Positions 19,482 through 28,977 of a DNA stretch of 64,000 nucleotides are shown piece after piece. The position numbers were made by a program, and so were the translations under genes. The notes under the pieces were generated by a model that was not told where the DNA came from, searched no databases, and was given only the letters and a program-made list of their open reading frames with translations. The DNA comes from Armatimonadaceae bacterium (GTDB lineage Bacteria > Armatimonadota > Armatimonadia > Armatimonadales > Armatimonadaceae): contig JAUJOK010000008.1 of the NCBI GenBank assembly GCA_030447685.1, positions 1 to 64,000 of the forward strand, in the 5' to 3' direction. Within the stretch, counting starts at the first letter, position 1. Each line of letters starts with the position of its first letter.

Positions 19482-20519
19482 TCAGCCCTGCGATAAGCAG
19501 GACCGCCGCTGGTTTTCAATGCGCCCCTCTGTTTTCAGGCGGGCAAAAGATTCCTCATTGACCAGCACCTCTTCAATAATACGGTAAAACCTGCCGCCCG
19601 TAACCGCCGGGCGCTTTACCGCTTCACCCAGAACGAAGTGACGCAAACACATTGCCACATCATTGTAGCCGAAATGGGTGCGGGCGGATGTCGTACTGGA
19701 AAACCGCGGATTGATCTCGAAGGCCACCGGGCCTCTTTCCGTGCGGCGAAGCTGCACGTTGCAGGGGCCGATACAGCCGCTGTCTTCCAGCATCCGCTCG
19801 CAGTACGCGCCCAGATCGGATTCCGGCAGCACCTCCGCCTTCATCGTCATGCCCAGACCAAGCTGCCGCTTCATCACGATGCTGGCGGCGGCTTTGCCGT
19901 CTAGGCCGAGAAACACGCCCACCGTGTACTCCTCGTCGTCCGGGTAAAGATACTCCTGGATAACTGGATTGGGAATGGTTTCGACAAGATAGCCAAGCTG
20001 CCTCCTGTCGCCAGCGATGGCTACGCCCTGTGAACCGGCCCCGAACCGATCCTTGACCACATAGGGGAAAGCCACTTCGTCCAGGAACCGCTCCAGGCTC
20101 TTATCTTCTTCCGGCAGGACGGAACGGGGGTAATCAAAGCCGATTCGGCCCAGATAGCGCACGGTTTCCCACTTGTCTTCCATCCGCCGCAGCGTCTCAT
20201 AGGGGGACGTTACTACGAACGCGCCCGTCTCTTCCTCGACACGCTCACGGTTCTGCGCCAATACGCGCATTTCGGCCATGTTGCCCAGAAAAACGATATG
20301 GATGCGCTCCCGCCGGCAAATCTCGATAATACGGGGCAGGTAGGCCGGGTCTTTGGCGGGAGGAACCACGTAGCCGGTATCGAACTGATACAGCCCCACG
20401 CCGTCATGGCTGTAGTTACAGCCGACGACATTGACCTCCAGCCCCGAACACATCAGCGCCTTATAGATAAAATGAGCCAGATTTCCCGCCGCTCCGGTAA
20501 CGAGAACATTGATCGGCAT
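19482..20519 (-). CDS. ATP-grasp domain protein
   Basis: A 345-residue protein beginning with a Rossmann-like pre-ATP-grasp domain (MPINVLVTGAAGNLAHFIY) followed by an ATP-grasp fold of the carbamoyl-phosphate-synthase large-chain type: MEDKWETVRYL, FPYVVKDRFGAGSQGV (ATP-binding Lys and Gly loop), VIQEYLYPDDEEYTVGVF and FEINPRFSSTTS with the metal-binding Glu and Asn. Members ligate a carboxylate to an amine. Close relatives occur in capsule and O-antigen loci, where they may add amino acids to sugars. AGAGGG precedes ATG. The substrate is not predictable. Confidence 0.8.
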   Translation of the reverse strand: MPINVLVTGAAGNLAHFIYKALMCSGLEVNVVGCNYSHDGVGLYQFDTGYVVPPAKDPAYLPRIIEICRRERIHIVFLGNMAEMRVLAQNRERVEEETGAFVVTSPYETLRRMEDKWETVRYLGRIGFDYPRSVLPEEDKSLERFLDEVAFPYVVKDRFGAGSQGVAIAGDRRQLGYLVETIPNPVIQEYLYPDDEEYTVGVFLGLDGKAAASIVMKRQLGLGMTMKAEVLPESDLGAYCERMLEDSGCIGPCNVQLRRTERGPVAFEINPRFSSTTSARTHFGYNDVAMCLRHFVLGEAVKRPAVTGGRFYRIIEEVLVNEESFARLKTEGRIENQRRSCLSQG

Positions 20520-20546
20520 CGTATCCCTCTTCTTTGACCGCGCCCT

Positions 20547-21500
20547 TTATCCCAATTCGCCTTTTCGATAGGCGGGGAAATAGTCCGTCGGCGGCAGGCG
20601 CCGGGCATCCACGATCTGCGCGTATCGCGCCCGGTCAAGAATTCGTCCGCAAAAATAGGCGGTCCGCGTGCCGTTCGCCCAGCCGCGCTTGAACTGGCTC
20701 AGGCCGTCCGTACCGTCGCTGCTCGCCACGCCCGCCCCCGCCCCCAGCCCAAGCCGTTCCACCTTGTCGGCGAAGTATTGCAGTCCGTACCATTGCAGCG
20801 CGAATGAGGCCATCAACTCATACCCCAGCGCGCTGAACGCGGCCAGGTGGCAGTAGGCGACGCTGCCCTGCACATAATATAGATGCGCTCCCACCGTAAC
20901 GCCGCCGTCGTGCGTTACCGCCCGAAAGGCCACCATCCCCGGCACGCTCAGTTGCCGGGCGAAGGCCGACCGTGAAAACGCTTTGATACCCTTCAAACCG
21001 TGCGTCTCGACCAGCGCCGCGTATAGGGCCGTCCACTCGTCCACGAACTGCATGGGTTCCTCGCACTTTTCCACGCGCAGCTTTTCGAGCGACTCACACG
21101 CACGCCGACGATGCCGCCGCGATACGAATTCATCGACCGGCTGCGTAAACTCGGCGACGAAATGCTCCTTGAAAGGGACCACCACGTCAAAGCAGCCCTC
21201 CAGGTCGCTGACGGCATAGGTGCCATACGGATCGGCGACCAGGGCGACGCTTACCAGATTATCGGTTAATTCGTCCAGATCCGCAGGAAGCTGTGACCAA
21301 TCCCGGCAGGAAAACAGCGGGTAACACCCCATTGCGTCCCGATAAGCGAATCCAGCGATCTCCCGTTCCAGAAGCCACCCGCCGCAGCGCGCCAGTTCGC
21401 GCGGCGTACCCCATTCCGCGAAGGACTGCGCGTAGCAAGGATGTTGGTATCCCGTTATCCTGTCTGCTTCGGAATGATACGAACTCATGGTCTTTCTCAC
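20547..21500 (-). CDS. GNAT/FemAB-like (BioF2-type) acyltransferase
   Basis: A 317-residue protein with the layout of the BioF2/FemAB branch of the GNAT superfamily: a divergent N-terminal half and a C-terminal transferase half with VSRRHRRRACESLEKLRVEK, TVGAHLYYVQGSVAYCHLAAFS and LGLGAGAGVASSDGTDGLSQFKRGWA. Such proteins N-acylate or aminoacylate sugars or cell-wall peptides and are common in exosortase-linked polysaccharide loci. The start may be GTG at 21500 or ATG at 21488. It is 27 bases from the ATP-grasp gene, in the same operon. Acyl donor and acceptor unknown. Confidence 0.7.
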   Translation of the reverse strand: MRKTMSSYHSEADRITGYQHPCYAQSFAEWGTPRELARCGGWLLEREIAGFAYRDAMGCYPLFSCRDWSQLPADLDELTDNLVSVALVADPYGTYAVSDLEGCFDVVVPFKEHFVAEFTQPVDEFVSRRHRRRACESLEKLRVEKCEEPMQFVDEWTALYAALVETHGLKGIKAFSRSAFARQLSVPGMVAFRAVTHDGGVTVGAHLYYVQGSVAYCHLAAFSALGYELMASFALQWYGLQYFADKVERLGLGAGAGVASSDGTDGLSQFKRGWANGTRTAYFCGRILDRARYAQIVDARRLPPTDYFPAYRKGELG

Positions 21501-21554
21501 AATAGGACTGAGCGCGCAACTTGCATGCCGCCGCTCGCAAACCAGCCTGTTTTT

Positions 21555-22220
21555 TTACCGGGCCGACAGTGGCGGCAGCGGCGGCAATACACGCACGACC
21601 CGGCCCTCTACCACAAGACGCCCCTCGGCGAGCCACTGGAGGGCGTCCACAAAAGCCGCGTGCTCCTGGGGAAGCACGCGCGCCGCCAATGTTTCGGGCG
21701 TGTCTTCCTCCAGAACGGGCACGGCGCGCTGCGCGATGATCGGTCCGGTATCGTACTCCTCATCGACGAAATGAACGGTGCAGCCGGACACCTTCACGCC
21801 GTACTCCAGTGCGGCGCGGTGGACATGCTCACCGTACATCCCCTTGCCCCCGAAAAGCGGCAGCAGCGCCGGGTGCGTGTTCACGATACGCAGCCGGTAG
21901 GCGGAAACTATCGACGACGGCAGGCGGCGAAGATAGCCCGCGAGCGCAATCGTATCCACCCCGGCTTCCCGAAGCGCATGGAGCAGCGCGTCCGCGTAGC
22001 CTTCCTCACCGGTCTTCTTCGAATCGACCACGGCAACGGGCAAGCCCAACGCCACAGCGCGCTCCAGTGCGGGCGCGCCTGCCCGGCTGCCGACCACAAG
22101 AACGATGCGCGCCTTCAAACGATTTTGCTGCGTCGCCGCGTGCAGGGCGGCCAGATTCGAGCCGCGCCCGCGCGCGCCGACAAACACGGCCAGCGCGAGC
22201 GGAGGACGGGAAGAAGCCAT
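21555..22220 (-). CDS. purN: Phosphoribosylglycinamide formyltransferase
   Basis: Transfers formyl from 10-formyl-THF to GAR, the third step of purine synthesis. It has the GAR-phosphate loop RGRGSNLAAL, the catalytic NTHPALLPLFGGKGMYG (Asn/His) and the Asp of HFVDEEYDTGPIIAQ. At 221 residues the length is normal. It directly abuts the epsI stop codon (TAAATG), so a housekeeping gene is embedded in the exopolysaccharide operon. A sugar N-formyltransferase role would suit the locus, but the GSN loop and the FGGKGMYG segment are those of true PurN. Confidence 0.92.
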   Translation of the reverse strand: MASSRPPLALAVFVGARGRGSNLAALHAATQQNRLKARIVLVVGSRAGAPALERAVALGLPVAVVDSKKTGEEGYADALLHALREAGVDTIALAGYLRRLPSSIVSAYRLRIVNTHPALLPLFGGKGMYGEHVHRAALEYGVKVSGCTVHFVDEEYDTGPIIAQRAVPVLEEDTPETLAARVLPQEHAAFVDALQWLAEGRLVVEGRVVRVLPPLPPLSAR

Positions 22221-22880
22221 TTATGAGGCGGTCTGTGCGTCCGTGGTAATAATGCGCTCGATCTGGGGGGCGAAATCGCGCATGAAATCCTGCTGCGCCG
22301 CCATGGCATCTTCCGGCGTGGTGACGGTCGGCGACTGCAGGCGGATGAACGTCCACCCATTCTTGTTCGGGATCACCCGTTCCAGGGCCATCCACAACTG
22401 CTGCTGGATAAAGTTCTCCTCGGTCTTTTTCCCGGAGGCGAAAAAATAGGCTATGTTGGTGTTCGCCCCGTTCTTGGCGGTGGCCGTCATGTGGACGGCG
22501 GGAACGTCGCTTCCGGCCCAGGAAAGCGTCGTCGTGCCCTTTTTGCTGATCGTGTAGCCCGCCGCCGGAAAGCAAAGCTCAGGCCGATGCGCGAACTCGC
22601 GCCGCCCATAGCGCCGGTACACCACCAGTAGCTGCACCTGCTGCCCCTGCGGGTTGACATACCAGCGGTCTACAAAGGAGTCGGCTTTTAGCTGCGCCAC
22701 GACGTTGGTGTCCAGAGGCTCTTCGTGGCTCAGCATCCAGTCACCGGCCTGCTGGGGAATGGCGGTCACGTCCGCCTTTGCCGGATTCGGTTCGGGTCGG
22801 CGCGCAAAGGCGATGCTTCCCGCCAGCGCCACGACCATCATGACGATGACGACGGTGTAGTTCGGGGTACGGTGAGCCAT
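22221..22880 (-). CDS. epsI: EpsI family exosortase-associated protein
   Basis: A 219-residue membrane-anchored protein of the EpsI/methanolan-type family: one N-terminal transmembrane helix (YTVVIVMMVVALAGSIAF) and an extracytoplasmic domain with the family HRPELCFPAAGY motif (residues 98-109). EpsI is fused to or sits beside exosortases in diderm bacteria and is needed for exopolysaccharide production; its biochemical activity is unsettled. It starts 43 bases inside the exosortase gene, so translation is coupled. Confidence 0.9.
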   Translation of the reverse strand: MAHRTPNYTVVIVMMVVALAGSIAFARRPEPNPAKADVTAIPQQAGDWMLSHEEPLDTNVVAQLKADSFVDRWYVNPQGQQVQLLVVYRRYGRREFAHRPELCFPAAGYTISKKGTTTLSWAGSDVPAVHMTATAKNGANTNIAYFFASGKKTEENFIQQQLWMALERVIPNKNGWTFIRLQSPTVTTPEDAMAAQQDFMRDFAPQIERIITTDAQTAS

Positions 22881-23749
22881 TCCAGAAGCCTTCCTATCGA
22901 AATCAAAATAGCTATAGCGATGGGATAAAGAATAAACGGCGAATAGGTATGAAACAAGCCGACGGCGATGTCACGGCTCCCATATGCGCCGATAAGGATG
23001 ATGCCGACAATGCGTGTCAGGTTGGACAGCAGGGCGATGGGCAGGGCGCAGAAAAAGAGAAACCACTTCCATCCGATCTTCAGCCGCGTGGTGTAGGCGA
23101 AGATTGCGTGCAGCGCCTTGATCGCCATGACCGAGTGCAAGCCCGAACAGGGATCCGCCACTTCCAGAGCGATCCACTCGTTTCCGTTGGGCTGGCCGAA
23201 CTCGATGTGCATCCCTGAGCCGTATATCTGAATTCCGAACCAACCGGCCACTACCTTGGATAGATTGGTTGCAAGCAGCCGCAGCGGTGAGGAAACGAGT
23301 TCGGTAAAGCCGCCGGGAATCGGGATCATAAAGCACAGATAGGCAATGGGGAACGACAGCTCCTTCAGATACTCCCATCCAGCAAAGTACAGCACCGCGC
23401 CCGCCACGAACACCGGAATCGAGAGCGGCGAAGGGCCGTTCAGGTCCACGGCCTTTTCAAAGAGGTGCATTAGAAGCGCCAGACCCATTACCCATGCGCC
23501 CGCCGGGTGGCTGCGTACTGGAAGCGCTTTAAGCTTGTCCTGCCGGAACCAGACGACGGCCAGCGCAATCGGGATCACCAGCCAGCCGTGCTGGTAGGCT
23601 TCATCCCTTTGCCAGCGATCCATCATAAAGGCGAACGTCGGCGCGTACAGCGCGACGAACAACGCCCCGATTATCGCCAGGGGCAGGTACGAAAGTTTTG
23701 TTCCGGCGGCGCTGCTGCTGGGCGGCGCGGGCCGGGCAACCACGTTCAT
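22838..23749 (-). CDS. xrt: Exosortase (transpeptidase-like sorting enzyme)
   Basis: Polytopic membrane cysteine enzyme that cleaves PEP-CTERM type sorting signals and passes proteins to a surface acceptor. The start ATG at 23749 has AAGGAG upstream and gives 303 residues with about eight hydrophobic segments. The catalytic set is complete: Cys201 in ADPCSGLHSVMAI, Arg246 in NLTRIVGII and His267 in GLFHTYSPF. It overlaps epsI downstream. No PEP-CTERM protein was seen in this window, so its substrates must be elsewhere. The subfamily (XrtA, C, D or other) cannot be set by eye. Confidence 0.93.
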   Translation of the reverse strand: MNVVARPAPPSSSAAGTKLSYLPLAIIGALFVALYAPTFAFMMDRWQRDEAYQHGWLVIPIALAVVWFRQDKLKALPVRSHPAGAWVMGLALLMHLFEKAVDLNGPSPLSIPVFVAGAVLYFAGWEYLKELSFPIAYLCFMIPIPGGFTELVSSPLRLLATNLSKVVAGWFGIQIYGSGMHIEFGQPNGNEWIALEVADPCSGLHSVMAIKALHAIFAYTTRLKIGWKWFLFFCALPIALLSNLTRIVGIILIGAYGSRDIAVGLFHTYSPFILYPIAIAILISIGRLLEWLTVPRTTPSSSS

Positions 23750-23784
23750 CCGGTCTCCTTTTCCAAAATCAGCACAAGAGTCTC

Positions 23785-25605
23785 CTATTCCGTTCTCACG
23801 GTCTCCGCCACCGGGGACGCGCCGCGCCAAAATATCAGCGAGGCAGCGGACCCGTCTTCTTCCATAACTGCCGGAACCTGTAGCTGAAAGCTTCTTAATA
23901 CCTCGTTGATTTCCGGCGGATAATAGACACGCGTTTTTTGCAGCAGACTGATCTGTGTCGGGCGGTCCAGGTGAATCGCCGTCACCAGCACGGCGGACAG
24001 CCGGGAAAACGTCGCGCGCCAGGGCGTCAGAGCAAAATCGGCGGTATCGGCGGTACCCAGAGCGCGCGTCAGAACTATGCCGCTGATCGGCTTACCCAGA
24101 CGCTCCGATACCGCAAGAAATTCATCCGAATTCATCGGAAGCCACACCACCGGCACATCCAAGTGGTACGCTATCTCGCGCGGCACATCGGAGGCGATCA
24201 CCGCATCGCGCGCGGCGCGCATCGCCGGAACCTGCGGCGTCGTCGTATTCAAAGCATTATACACGGAGTACGGCGGTGCATCCATCTGCCGGTCCGGGGC
24301 AACAAGCTGCGCGACTCCGGGAATGCAGGCGAGGATCACCCAGGCGCTTGTCGCCAGTCGCAGGTAGAAGGGCGGCAGGTTGCGCGCGCGCAGGTAGTTC
24401 AGGAAAAAAACGGTAGCGATGATGGCGGCGAAGGGCAGATACATCAGCAGAATCGGCAGCCCTTCGGTGTAGGGAACGAACAGCGACAGCGCAAGCACCT
24501 GTACCCCCAGCAGCGCCCACACCAGCGTCCGCATCCGATTGACGCTGGGGCTGGTGAACCGCGTCAGCGAGGCCACGAGCGCCAAAGGAAGAAGAAAAAC
24601 CCCGAACGCAAACGGAATCTGCTGATAATAACCCAGAAGGTTTACCGCAAGTTTTCGCCCTATCTCGGCCATTCCGCCCTGTGCGAGAAATTCCAATACT
24701 CCTCCCGGCAGATTGGTTGCTCGATACAGACTGTCTGCCGGATACCAGTTCGTGTGCATCATGAACTCCAGTAGACGCGCGTTGAAAAACGGGTTTCCGG
24801 CGACCTGCGCGTTCCGCAGGAGGTACGCCAGAGTGAGCGGGTTCAAAAATGCCATTCCCAGAAACAGTAAGACGGCCCGATAGTCCCGCTTGGTAACGAC
24901 GAACAGATACCAGACCAGCGGAACAACGAGAACGAGAGCGGAGTAGAGCGTCAAAAAAAGAAGCCCGAAAAGCGCGCCCGCGCCCACGGCCCAGAGAGCG
25001 GGAGCGCGCCGCGCCGTGCCCTTCACATCCAGCGGGTGCAGCGCCAGCAGCAAAAGCGTGAACAGCGCCGTGGCCATCGTGGCGGGATGAACGGTGACGG
25101 CGAGGGTAAGCGCGTTCGCGCCGAATGCATACAGGGTGCAGGCGAGCAGTGGCGCGCCGCCGGAACCGAACAGGCGCAGCGCCAGCAGATAACAGGCACC
25201 CAAACTAACGGCGAAACAAGCCAGCGAAAGAAAAGCGGTGACCCGGTCACCCTGCCCCGGCCCGTTGCTATCGGCCAGTTTCATGGCGGTCCCGGCAAGA
25301 ACCGGATACAGCGGGGCGTGCTCTATATCCGGCACGGAGCCGTCGGGTCGGGCCGCGACGTGACGCAGGACGAGGGGGCGCACGACGTTTGTGGAAAGCC
25401 GCCGGGTATTGACGGTGGAGCGCGCCGCCTGAACGATCTCCATAGATTCCGGGGAGAGACGGCCCGAAGCCACGTTTCGGGAAAAGTGCAGGTAACACCC
25501 GCCCACCAGAAAAAGGAGAAACAGAAGTCCGCTGACGAGGCGCTCGAAGGAGGTTGCGGCGCGCGCGGTGGCAGGCGATTCAGCAGCAGTGATGTTGGTA
25601 GTCAC
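23785..25605 (-). CDS. GT39/ArnT-like polytopic glycosyltransferase
   Basis: A 606-residue membrane protein with about eleven transmembrane segments (first at residues 24-42) and a large first extracytoplasmic loop containing DIEHAPLYPVLAG, in the position where PMT/ArnT-type GT-C enzymes keep their catalytic acidic residues. The final 180 residues are soluble. GT-C enzymes use polyprenyl-phosphate sugars on the outer face of the membrane. Its place next to the exosortase gene suggests decoration of the polymer or of sorted proteins. Family assignment rests on topology and the loop motif, so it is tentative. Confidence 0.65.
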   Translation of the reverse strand: MTTNITAAESPATARAATSFERLVSGLLFLLFLVGGCYLHFSRNVASGRLSPESMEIVQAARSTVNTRRLSTNVVRPLVLRHVAARPDGSVPDIEHAPLYPVLAGTAMKLADSNGPGQGDRVTAFLSLACFAVSLGACYLLALRLFGSGGAPLLACTLYAFGANALTLAVTVHPATMATALFTLLLLALHPLDVKGTARRAPALWAVGAGALFGLLFLTLYSALVLVVPLVWYLFVVTKRDYRAVLLFLGMAFLNPLTLAYLLRNAQVAGNPFFNARLLEFMMHTNWYPADSLYRATNLPGGVLEFLAQGGMAEIGRKLAVNLLGYYQQIPFAFGVFLLPLALVASLTRFTSPSVNRMRTLVWALLGVQVLALSLFVPYTEGLPILLMYLPFAAIIATVFFLNYLRARNLPPFYLRLATSAWVILACIPGVAQLVAPDRQMDAPPYSVYNALNTTTPQVPAMRAARDAVIASDVPREIAYHLDVPVVWLPMNSDEFLAVSERLGKPISGIVLTRALGTADTADFALTPWRATFSRLSAVLVTAIHLDRPTQISLLQKTRVYYPPEINEVLRSFQLQVPAVMEEDGSAASLIFWRGASPVAETVRTE

Positions 25606-25666
25606 GAGATTACCTCGACAGTTCGGGTACGGGCCGGGACGCGATCAGTGGTCCCAACGGTCGAGG

Positions 25667-26509
25667 TTAGAACGCGCCCCGGCGCTGCACCACGCACTTG
25701 ATGGTACGCAGAAGAATCTGAATATCCAACAGCAGAGAGCGGTTGTCGATATATTCCATGTCCAGCCGCACTCGCTCCGGGTAGGAAACATCCTGCCGAC
25801 CGCTCACCTGCCACAGCCCCGTCAGCCCCGGCTTGACCGCCAGCAGCTTGGCGGAGCAGTCGCCGTAGTTTTCCAGTTCCGGCGGCGAGATGATGCGCGG
25901 CCCGACCAGGCTCATCTGCCCGCGCAGCACATTGAAAAGCTGCGGCAGTTCGTCCAAGCTGGTTGTCCGCAGTTTGCTCCCGAACGGTGTGATGCGCGGG
26001 TCTTCGCGCAGCTTGTAATCCACCTGGAATTGGCGCATCAGGTGCGGGTTTCGGAGCAGGTAATCGTCCGCATCCACAATCATGGTGCGGAACTTGAACG
26101 CATCGAAGGAGTGGGGCGTTCCTCCATGGTAGTTCTGCTGGCTGAGCACCCGGCGGCGGTGAAACGCGGGGCCGCGCGAGTCGCGGCGAACCAGCAGCGC
26201 AAGCACGGCGAACAGAGGCAAAAGAACCAGAATGCCGAAAAGCGACCCGACAATATCGAGAGCGCGCTTCGCCACCAGATAGGCAGGCGACGTGCGTGTC
26301 AATGGTGTTTCCAAAACTCCGATACTTGTCACCAATGCACTCCGCAACGGTGTATCTCCCTGTGCCTCCGGAGACGTGTAGACCGGCTGTTCCCCATCGC
26401 TCCGGAAGGCTACAGAGGAGGTAATCGCAGGCATCCCCAGCCCCGGCGCATCGTTGCGGCGAAATGATTTTCCCCAGGAATAGCCGGAATTAAACGGTTT
26501 CTGATGCAT
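25667..26509 (-). CDS. Polyprenyl-phosphate sugar-1-phosphate transferase (initiating)
   Basis: Monotopic phosphoglycosyl transferase that loads the first sugar phosphate on undecaprenyl phosphate. After a unique N-terminus of about 70 residues comes the membrane re-entrant helix ([19 protein letters not shown]), then FDAFKFRTM, the Asp-Glu of [25 protein letters not shown] and [13 protein letters not shown]. It lacks the four-helix N-terminal part of WcaJ/WbaP, so it is the short PglC/PssY type. At 280 residues it is a little longer than the minimal core. It should start repeat-unit synthesis for this locus. Confidence 0.93.
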   Translation of the reverse strand: MHQKPFNSGYSWGKSFRRNDAPGLGMPAITSSVAFRSDGEQPVYTSPEAQGDTPLRSALVTSIGVLETPLTRTSPAYLVAKRALDIVGSLFGILVLLPLFAVLALLVRRDSRGPAFHRRRVLSQQNYHGGTPHSFDAFKFRTMIVDADDYLLRNPHLMRQFQVDYKLREDPRITPFGSKLRTTSLDELPQLFNVLRGQMSLVGPRIISPPELENYGDCSAKLLAVKPGLTGLWQVSGRQDVSYPERVRLDMEYIDNRSLLLDIQILLRTIKCVVQRRGAF

Positions 26510-26515
26510 TGCTTG

Positions 26516-27721
26516 TTACAACCTGCCTGTCTGGCACCGCGCCTCTTGGTAAACGTCAACCAAGATTTGGGCGGCATGCGCCCACCGATGATATTCCTCA
26601 ACATAGCGTCGGGCCGCCCGGCCTGCCTGTTCTGCCTCATCGGGGCGCTCCAGCAGCGATGCGCATTCCCGCGCAAAGTCGTCCGGGGTGTCCGCCAGAC
26701 GCAGCGCGCCGGTCTTTTCGGCGCAGGCCATCGCCCGACGCACCAGGGACGTACACACCACGGGCCGACCGACGGCCATCGCTTCCAGAGCTTTGTTCTG
26801 TATCCCCACCCCGATACGCATGGGGCAGACCGCCACCCGCGCGCCCCGCAGATAGGGCCTCAGGTCCTCCACGAATCCGGTGACGGTGACACCCGGCTCC
26901 TGCTCCGCCAGTGCTCGCAGCGCTGGAGTAGGGCCGCTGCCGACAATCGTCAGGCGCACACCGGGACGGCGTTTCCGAAGACGCGGCATGACTTCGGTTA
27001 TCAAAAATCGAGCGGCATCGTCGTTGGCATGATAGCCCATCTTGCCGGAAAATACCAGGGTATCCTCTTCCGGTTCGGTCGCGTCCGGGCAAAAATAGTC
27101 GAGGTCCACGCCATTCGGAATCACGCGCACGGGCTTCGGCACGCCCAGGTTTATAAGAGCTTCGGCATCGTGCGGCGATGTCACCGCTACCCGCGCGTAG
27201 GCCCGATAGGCGCGCGGCTCATAGCGGCGCAGCTTCACCCACTCCTCATAGGCCAGCAGGCGTCCCACCCTGCCACTGCCGGGCTGATCCAGCATCTGCC
27301 GCCGCAGCGCGGTAATGCAGTCCACGGCATCGAAAACGGTAGGCACCTCCCGCAGCGCGGGCGCGAAATGCGCCGCCCGCAGATGCTCCACATGGGCCAC
27401 ATCGAAAGTCTGTTCCGCCACCAATTTCCGCAAGAGTCGTGCCATCGCCTGCGAGCGGCAGTAGGCGGCCCACAGCGGCGTCGGCGTCGGAAGCGCCAGC
27501 AGGCACTGCGCGGCGGCGCGGGCGCGCGAATGGGGCACCACATGGACGGTGACGCCCATCTCCCGAAGCTCATCAACCGCTTCCAGCCCCGGCTGACCGT
27601 CCGCCAGCGCCGCCACGGTGATCGTGTGGCCCGCCTGCGCCAGATGACGGATGAACTGGTAGGGACGCACGCGGATGCGCGACGGCACATACGGCAGCAC
27701 AAATAAGATTCGCAGGCTCAT
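26516..27721 (-). CDS. GT4 family glycosyltransferase
   Basis: Retaining GT-B enzyme of 401 residues. N-terminal acceptor domain (MSLRILFVLPYVPSRIRVRP), middle VIPNGVDLDYF, and donor domain with LVFSGKMGYHANDDAARFL, RLTIVGSGPTPALRAL and PMRIGVGIQNKALEAMAVGRPVV, the usual E-x7-E nucleotide-sugar region. The QNKALEAMA variant is of the kind found in the WcaL/exosortase-linked 'TIGR03087-like' group. Its start overlaps the stop of the upstream GT by 4 bases (ATGA). Confidence 0.9.
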   Translation of the reverse strand: MSLRILFVLPYVPSRIRVRPYQFIRHLAQAGHTITVAALADGQPGLEAVDELREMGVTVHVVPHSRARAAAQCLLALPTPTPLWAAYCRSQAMARLLRKLVAEQTFDVAHVEHLRAAHFAPALREVPTVFDAVDCITALRRQMLDQPGSGRVGRLLAYEEWVKLRRYEPRAYRAYARVAVTSPHDAEALINLGVPKPVRVIPNGVDLDYFCPDATEPEEDTLVFSGKMGYHANDDAARFLITEVMPRLRKRRPGVRLTIVGSGPTPALRALAEQEPGVTVTGFVEDLRPYLRGARVAVCPMRIGVGIQNKALEAMAVGRPVVCTSLVRRAMACAEKTGALRLADTPDDFARECASLLERPDEAEQAGRAARRYVEEYHRWAHAAQILVDVYQEARCQTGRL

Positions 27722-28977
27722 CGCAGCGCTCCCGCTTTTTCCTGCGGCACGACCGCCTCGTAGACCGACAGCAGACGCTCCCCTACTCTATCCCAGGAAT
27801 AACGCTCCTCCATTAATTGCCGCCCGCCCGCCGCGATCTGCCGGGCCAGGGACGGGTCGGACAGCAGCCGCAGCGTCGCTTCGGCGAATGCCTGCGCGCC
27901 GTCCGCTATCAGGATGTCCTTTCCGTGCGTCACGTCGATTCCTTCCGCTCCCAGTGTCGTAGAAACCACCGGCAACCCCATCGCCATTGCATTGAGTATC
28001 TTGACCCGCATCCCGCTGCCCGACCGCAAGGGCACGATGAACGCGCCGCAGTCCGCCGCCCACGGTCGCACGTCCGGCACCAGTCCCGTCACAGTCACGG
28101 CGGAATCCGCCTCGGCCAGCGCCCGCACCGCCGGGGTCGGGCGCGCTCCCACGATGTTTAGGCGCACGTCGGGAACGGTCTCTTTTATCTTTGGCAGAAT
28201 GTCCGCGCAAAAATACGTCATCGCGTCCACGTTCGGCGGCCAGTACATCGTGCCGATGGAAAGCAGCGTCTTCGAGTTCTCCTCGCGCGCCACCGTCCCA
28301 AAATAGTCCGTGTCCACCCCGATAGGCACGCTGACAAACTTCTCGTCCCGATCCGCCCCGAGCAGCGCAATCAGCCCGTCCCGGTCCTCGTCGGAGACGG
28401 TCAGCACCCGGTCGGCGCGGCGGCAGGCTGCCACCTCGAAATCCCGCAGCTTCGGCCATTCCCGCGCGGCGTACCAGCGCAGAAGCGGATTGTTGCTCGC
28501 CGTCTCGGCCATGCGCTTCGGAATCCGATGCTCGATATTATGCTGGTCCAGCACGATGCGTGCCGTGGCGCTTTCGGGCACGAACGGCATCATCTGAAGA
28601 TGATCTACATGGATAGCGTCGTAGCGCCGCTCCCCCAGCGCCTGCTGCACGGCTTCGCGCATGGCCGGTGCCTCGTCACGCGAAATAATAAACGAGCAGC
28701 GCTGCGCGAGCGCGGTCAGGGCTGCCATCGCATTACTCGCCTTCGAGCGGGGCAGCAAGACCGTCTGAACGTCGCGGCAAAAAGCCTGCAAGGGCGCGAT
28801 GTTTTCGGCCTCCTCCGGGCGGCGGATAAAGGCCAGCAGCGTCACCTCATATTCCGAGGAAAGGATACGCAGCGTGTGGTAGGACTTTATCTGCCCGCCG
28901 CCGTCGAGGGGCCAGGGCAGCAGGTGCGCCAGAAAAAGCACTGAGGGCCGCGCGCTCACGACAGCGCCTCCTTCCAA
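27718..28977 (-). CDS. GT4 family glycosyltransferase
   Basis: GT-B enzyme of 419 residues, paralogous to its neighbour: MEGGAVVSARPSVLFLAHLL with PLDGGGQIKSYHTLR, then VSVPIGVDTDYFG, LLSIGTMYWPPNVDAM, RLNIVGARPTPAVRAL and PLRSGSGMRVKILNAMAMGLPVVSTTLGAEG. It overlaps the next gene downstream by 4 bases and the upstream one by 22. Three GT4 genes in a row with overlaps suggest cotranslation and sequential sugar additions. Donor unknown. Confidence 0.9.
   Translation of the reverse strand: MEGGAVVSARPSVLFLAHLLPWPLDGGGQIKSYHTLRILSSEYEVTLLAFIRRPEEAENIAPLQAFCRDVQTVLLPRSKASNAMAALTALAQRCSFIISRDEAPAMREAVQQALGERRYDAIHVDHLQMMPFVPESATARIVLDQHNIEHRIPKRMAETASNNPLLRWYAAREWPKLRDFEVAACRRADRVLTVSDEDRDGLIALLGADRDEKFVSVPIGVDTDYFGTVAREENSKTLLSIGTMYWPPNVDAMTYFCADILPKIKETVPDVRLNIVGARPTPAVRALAEADSAVTVTGLVPDVRPWAADCGAFIVPLRSGSGMRVKILNAMAMGLPVVSTTLGAEGIDVTHGKDILIADGAQAFAEATLRLLSDPSLARQIAAGGRQLMEERYSWDRVGERLLSVYEAVVPQEKAGALR

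Noticed and set aside
21555-22220. Sugar N-formyltransferase instead of purN
   Set aside because: The phosphate loop GRGSNL and the FGGKGMYG region are PurN-type; the glycan context alone is not enough.
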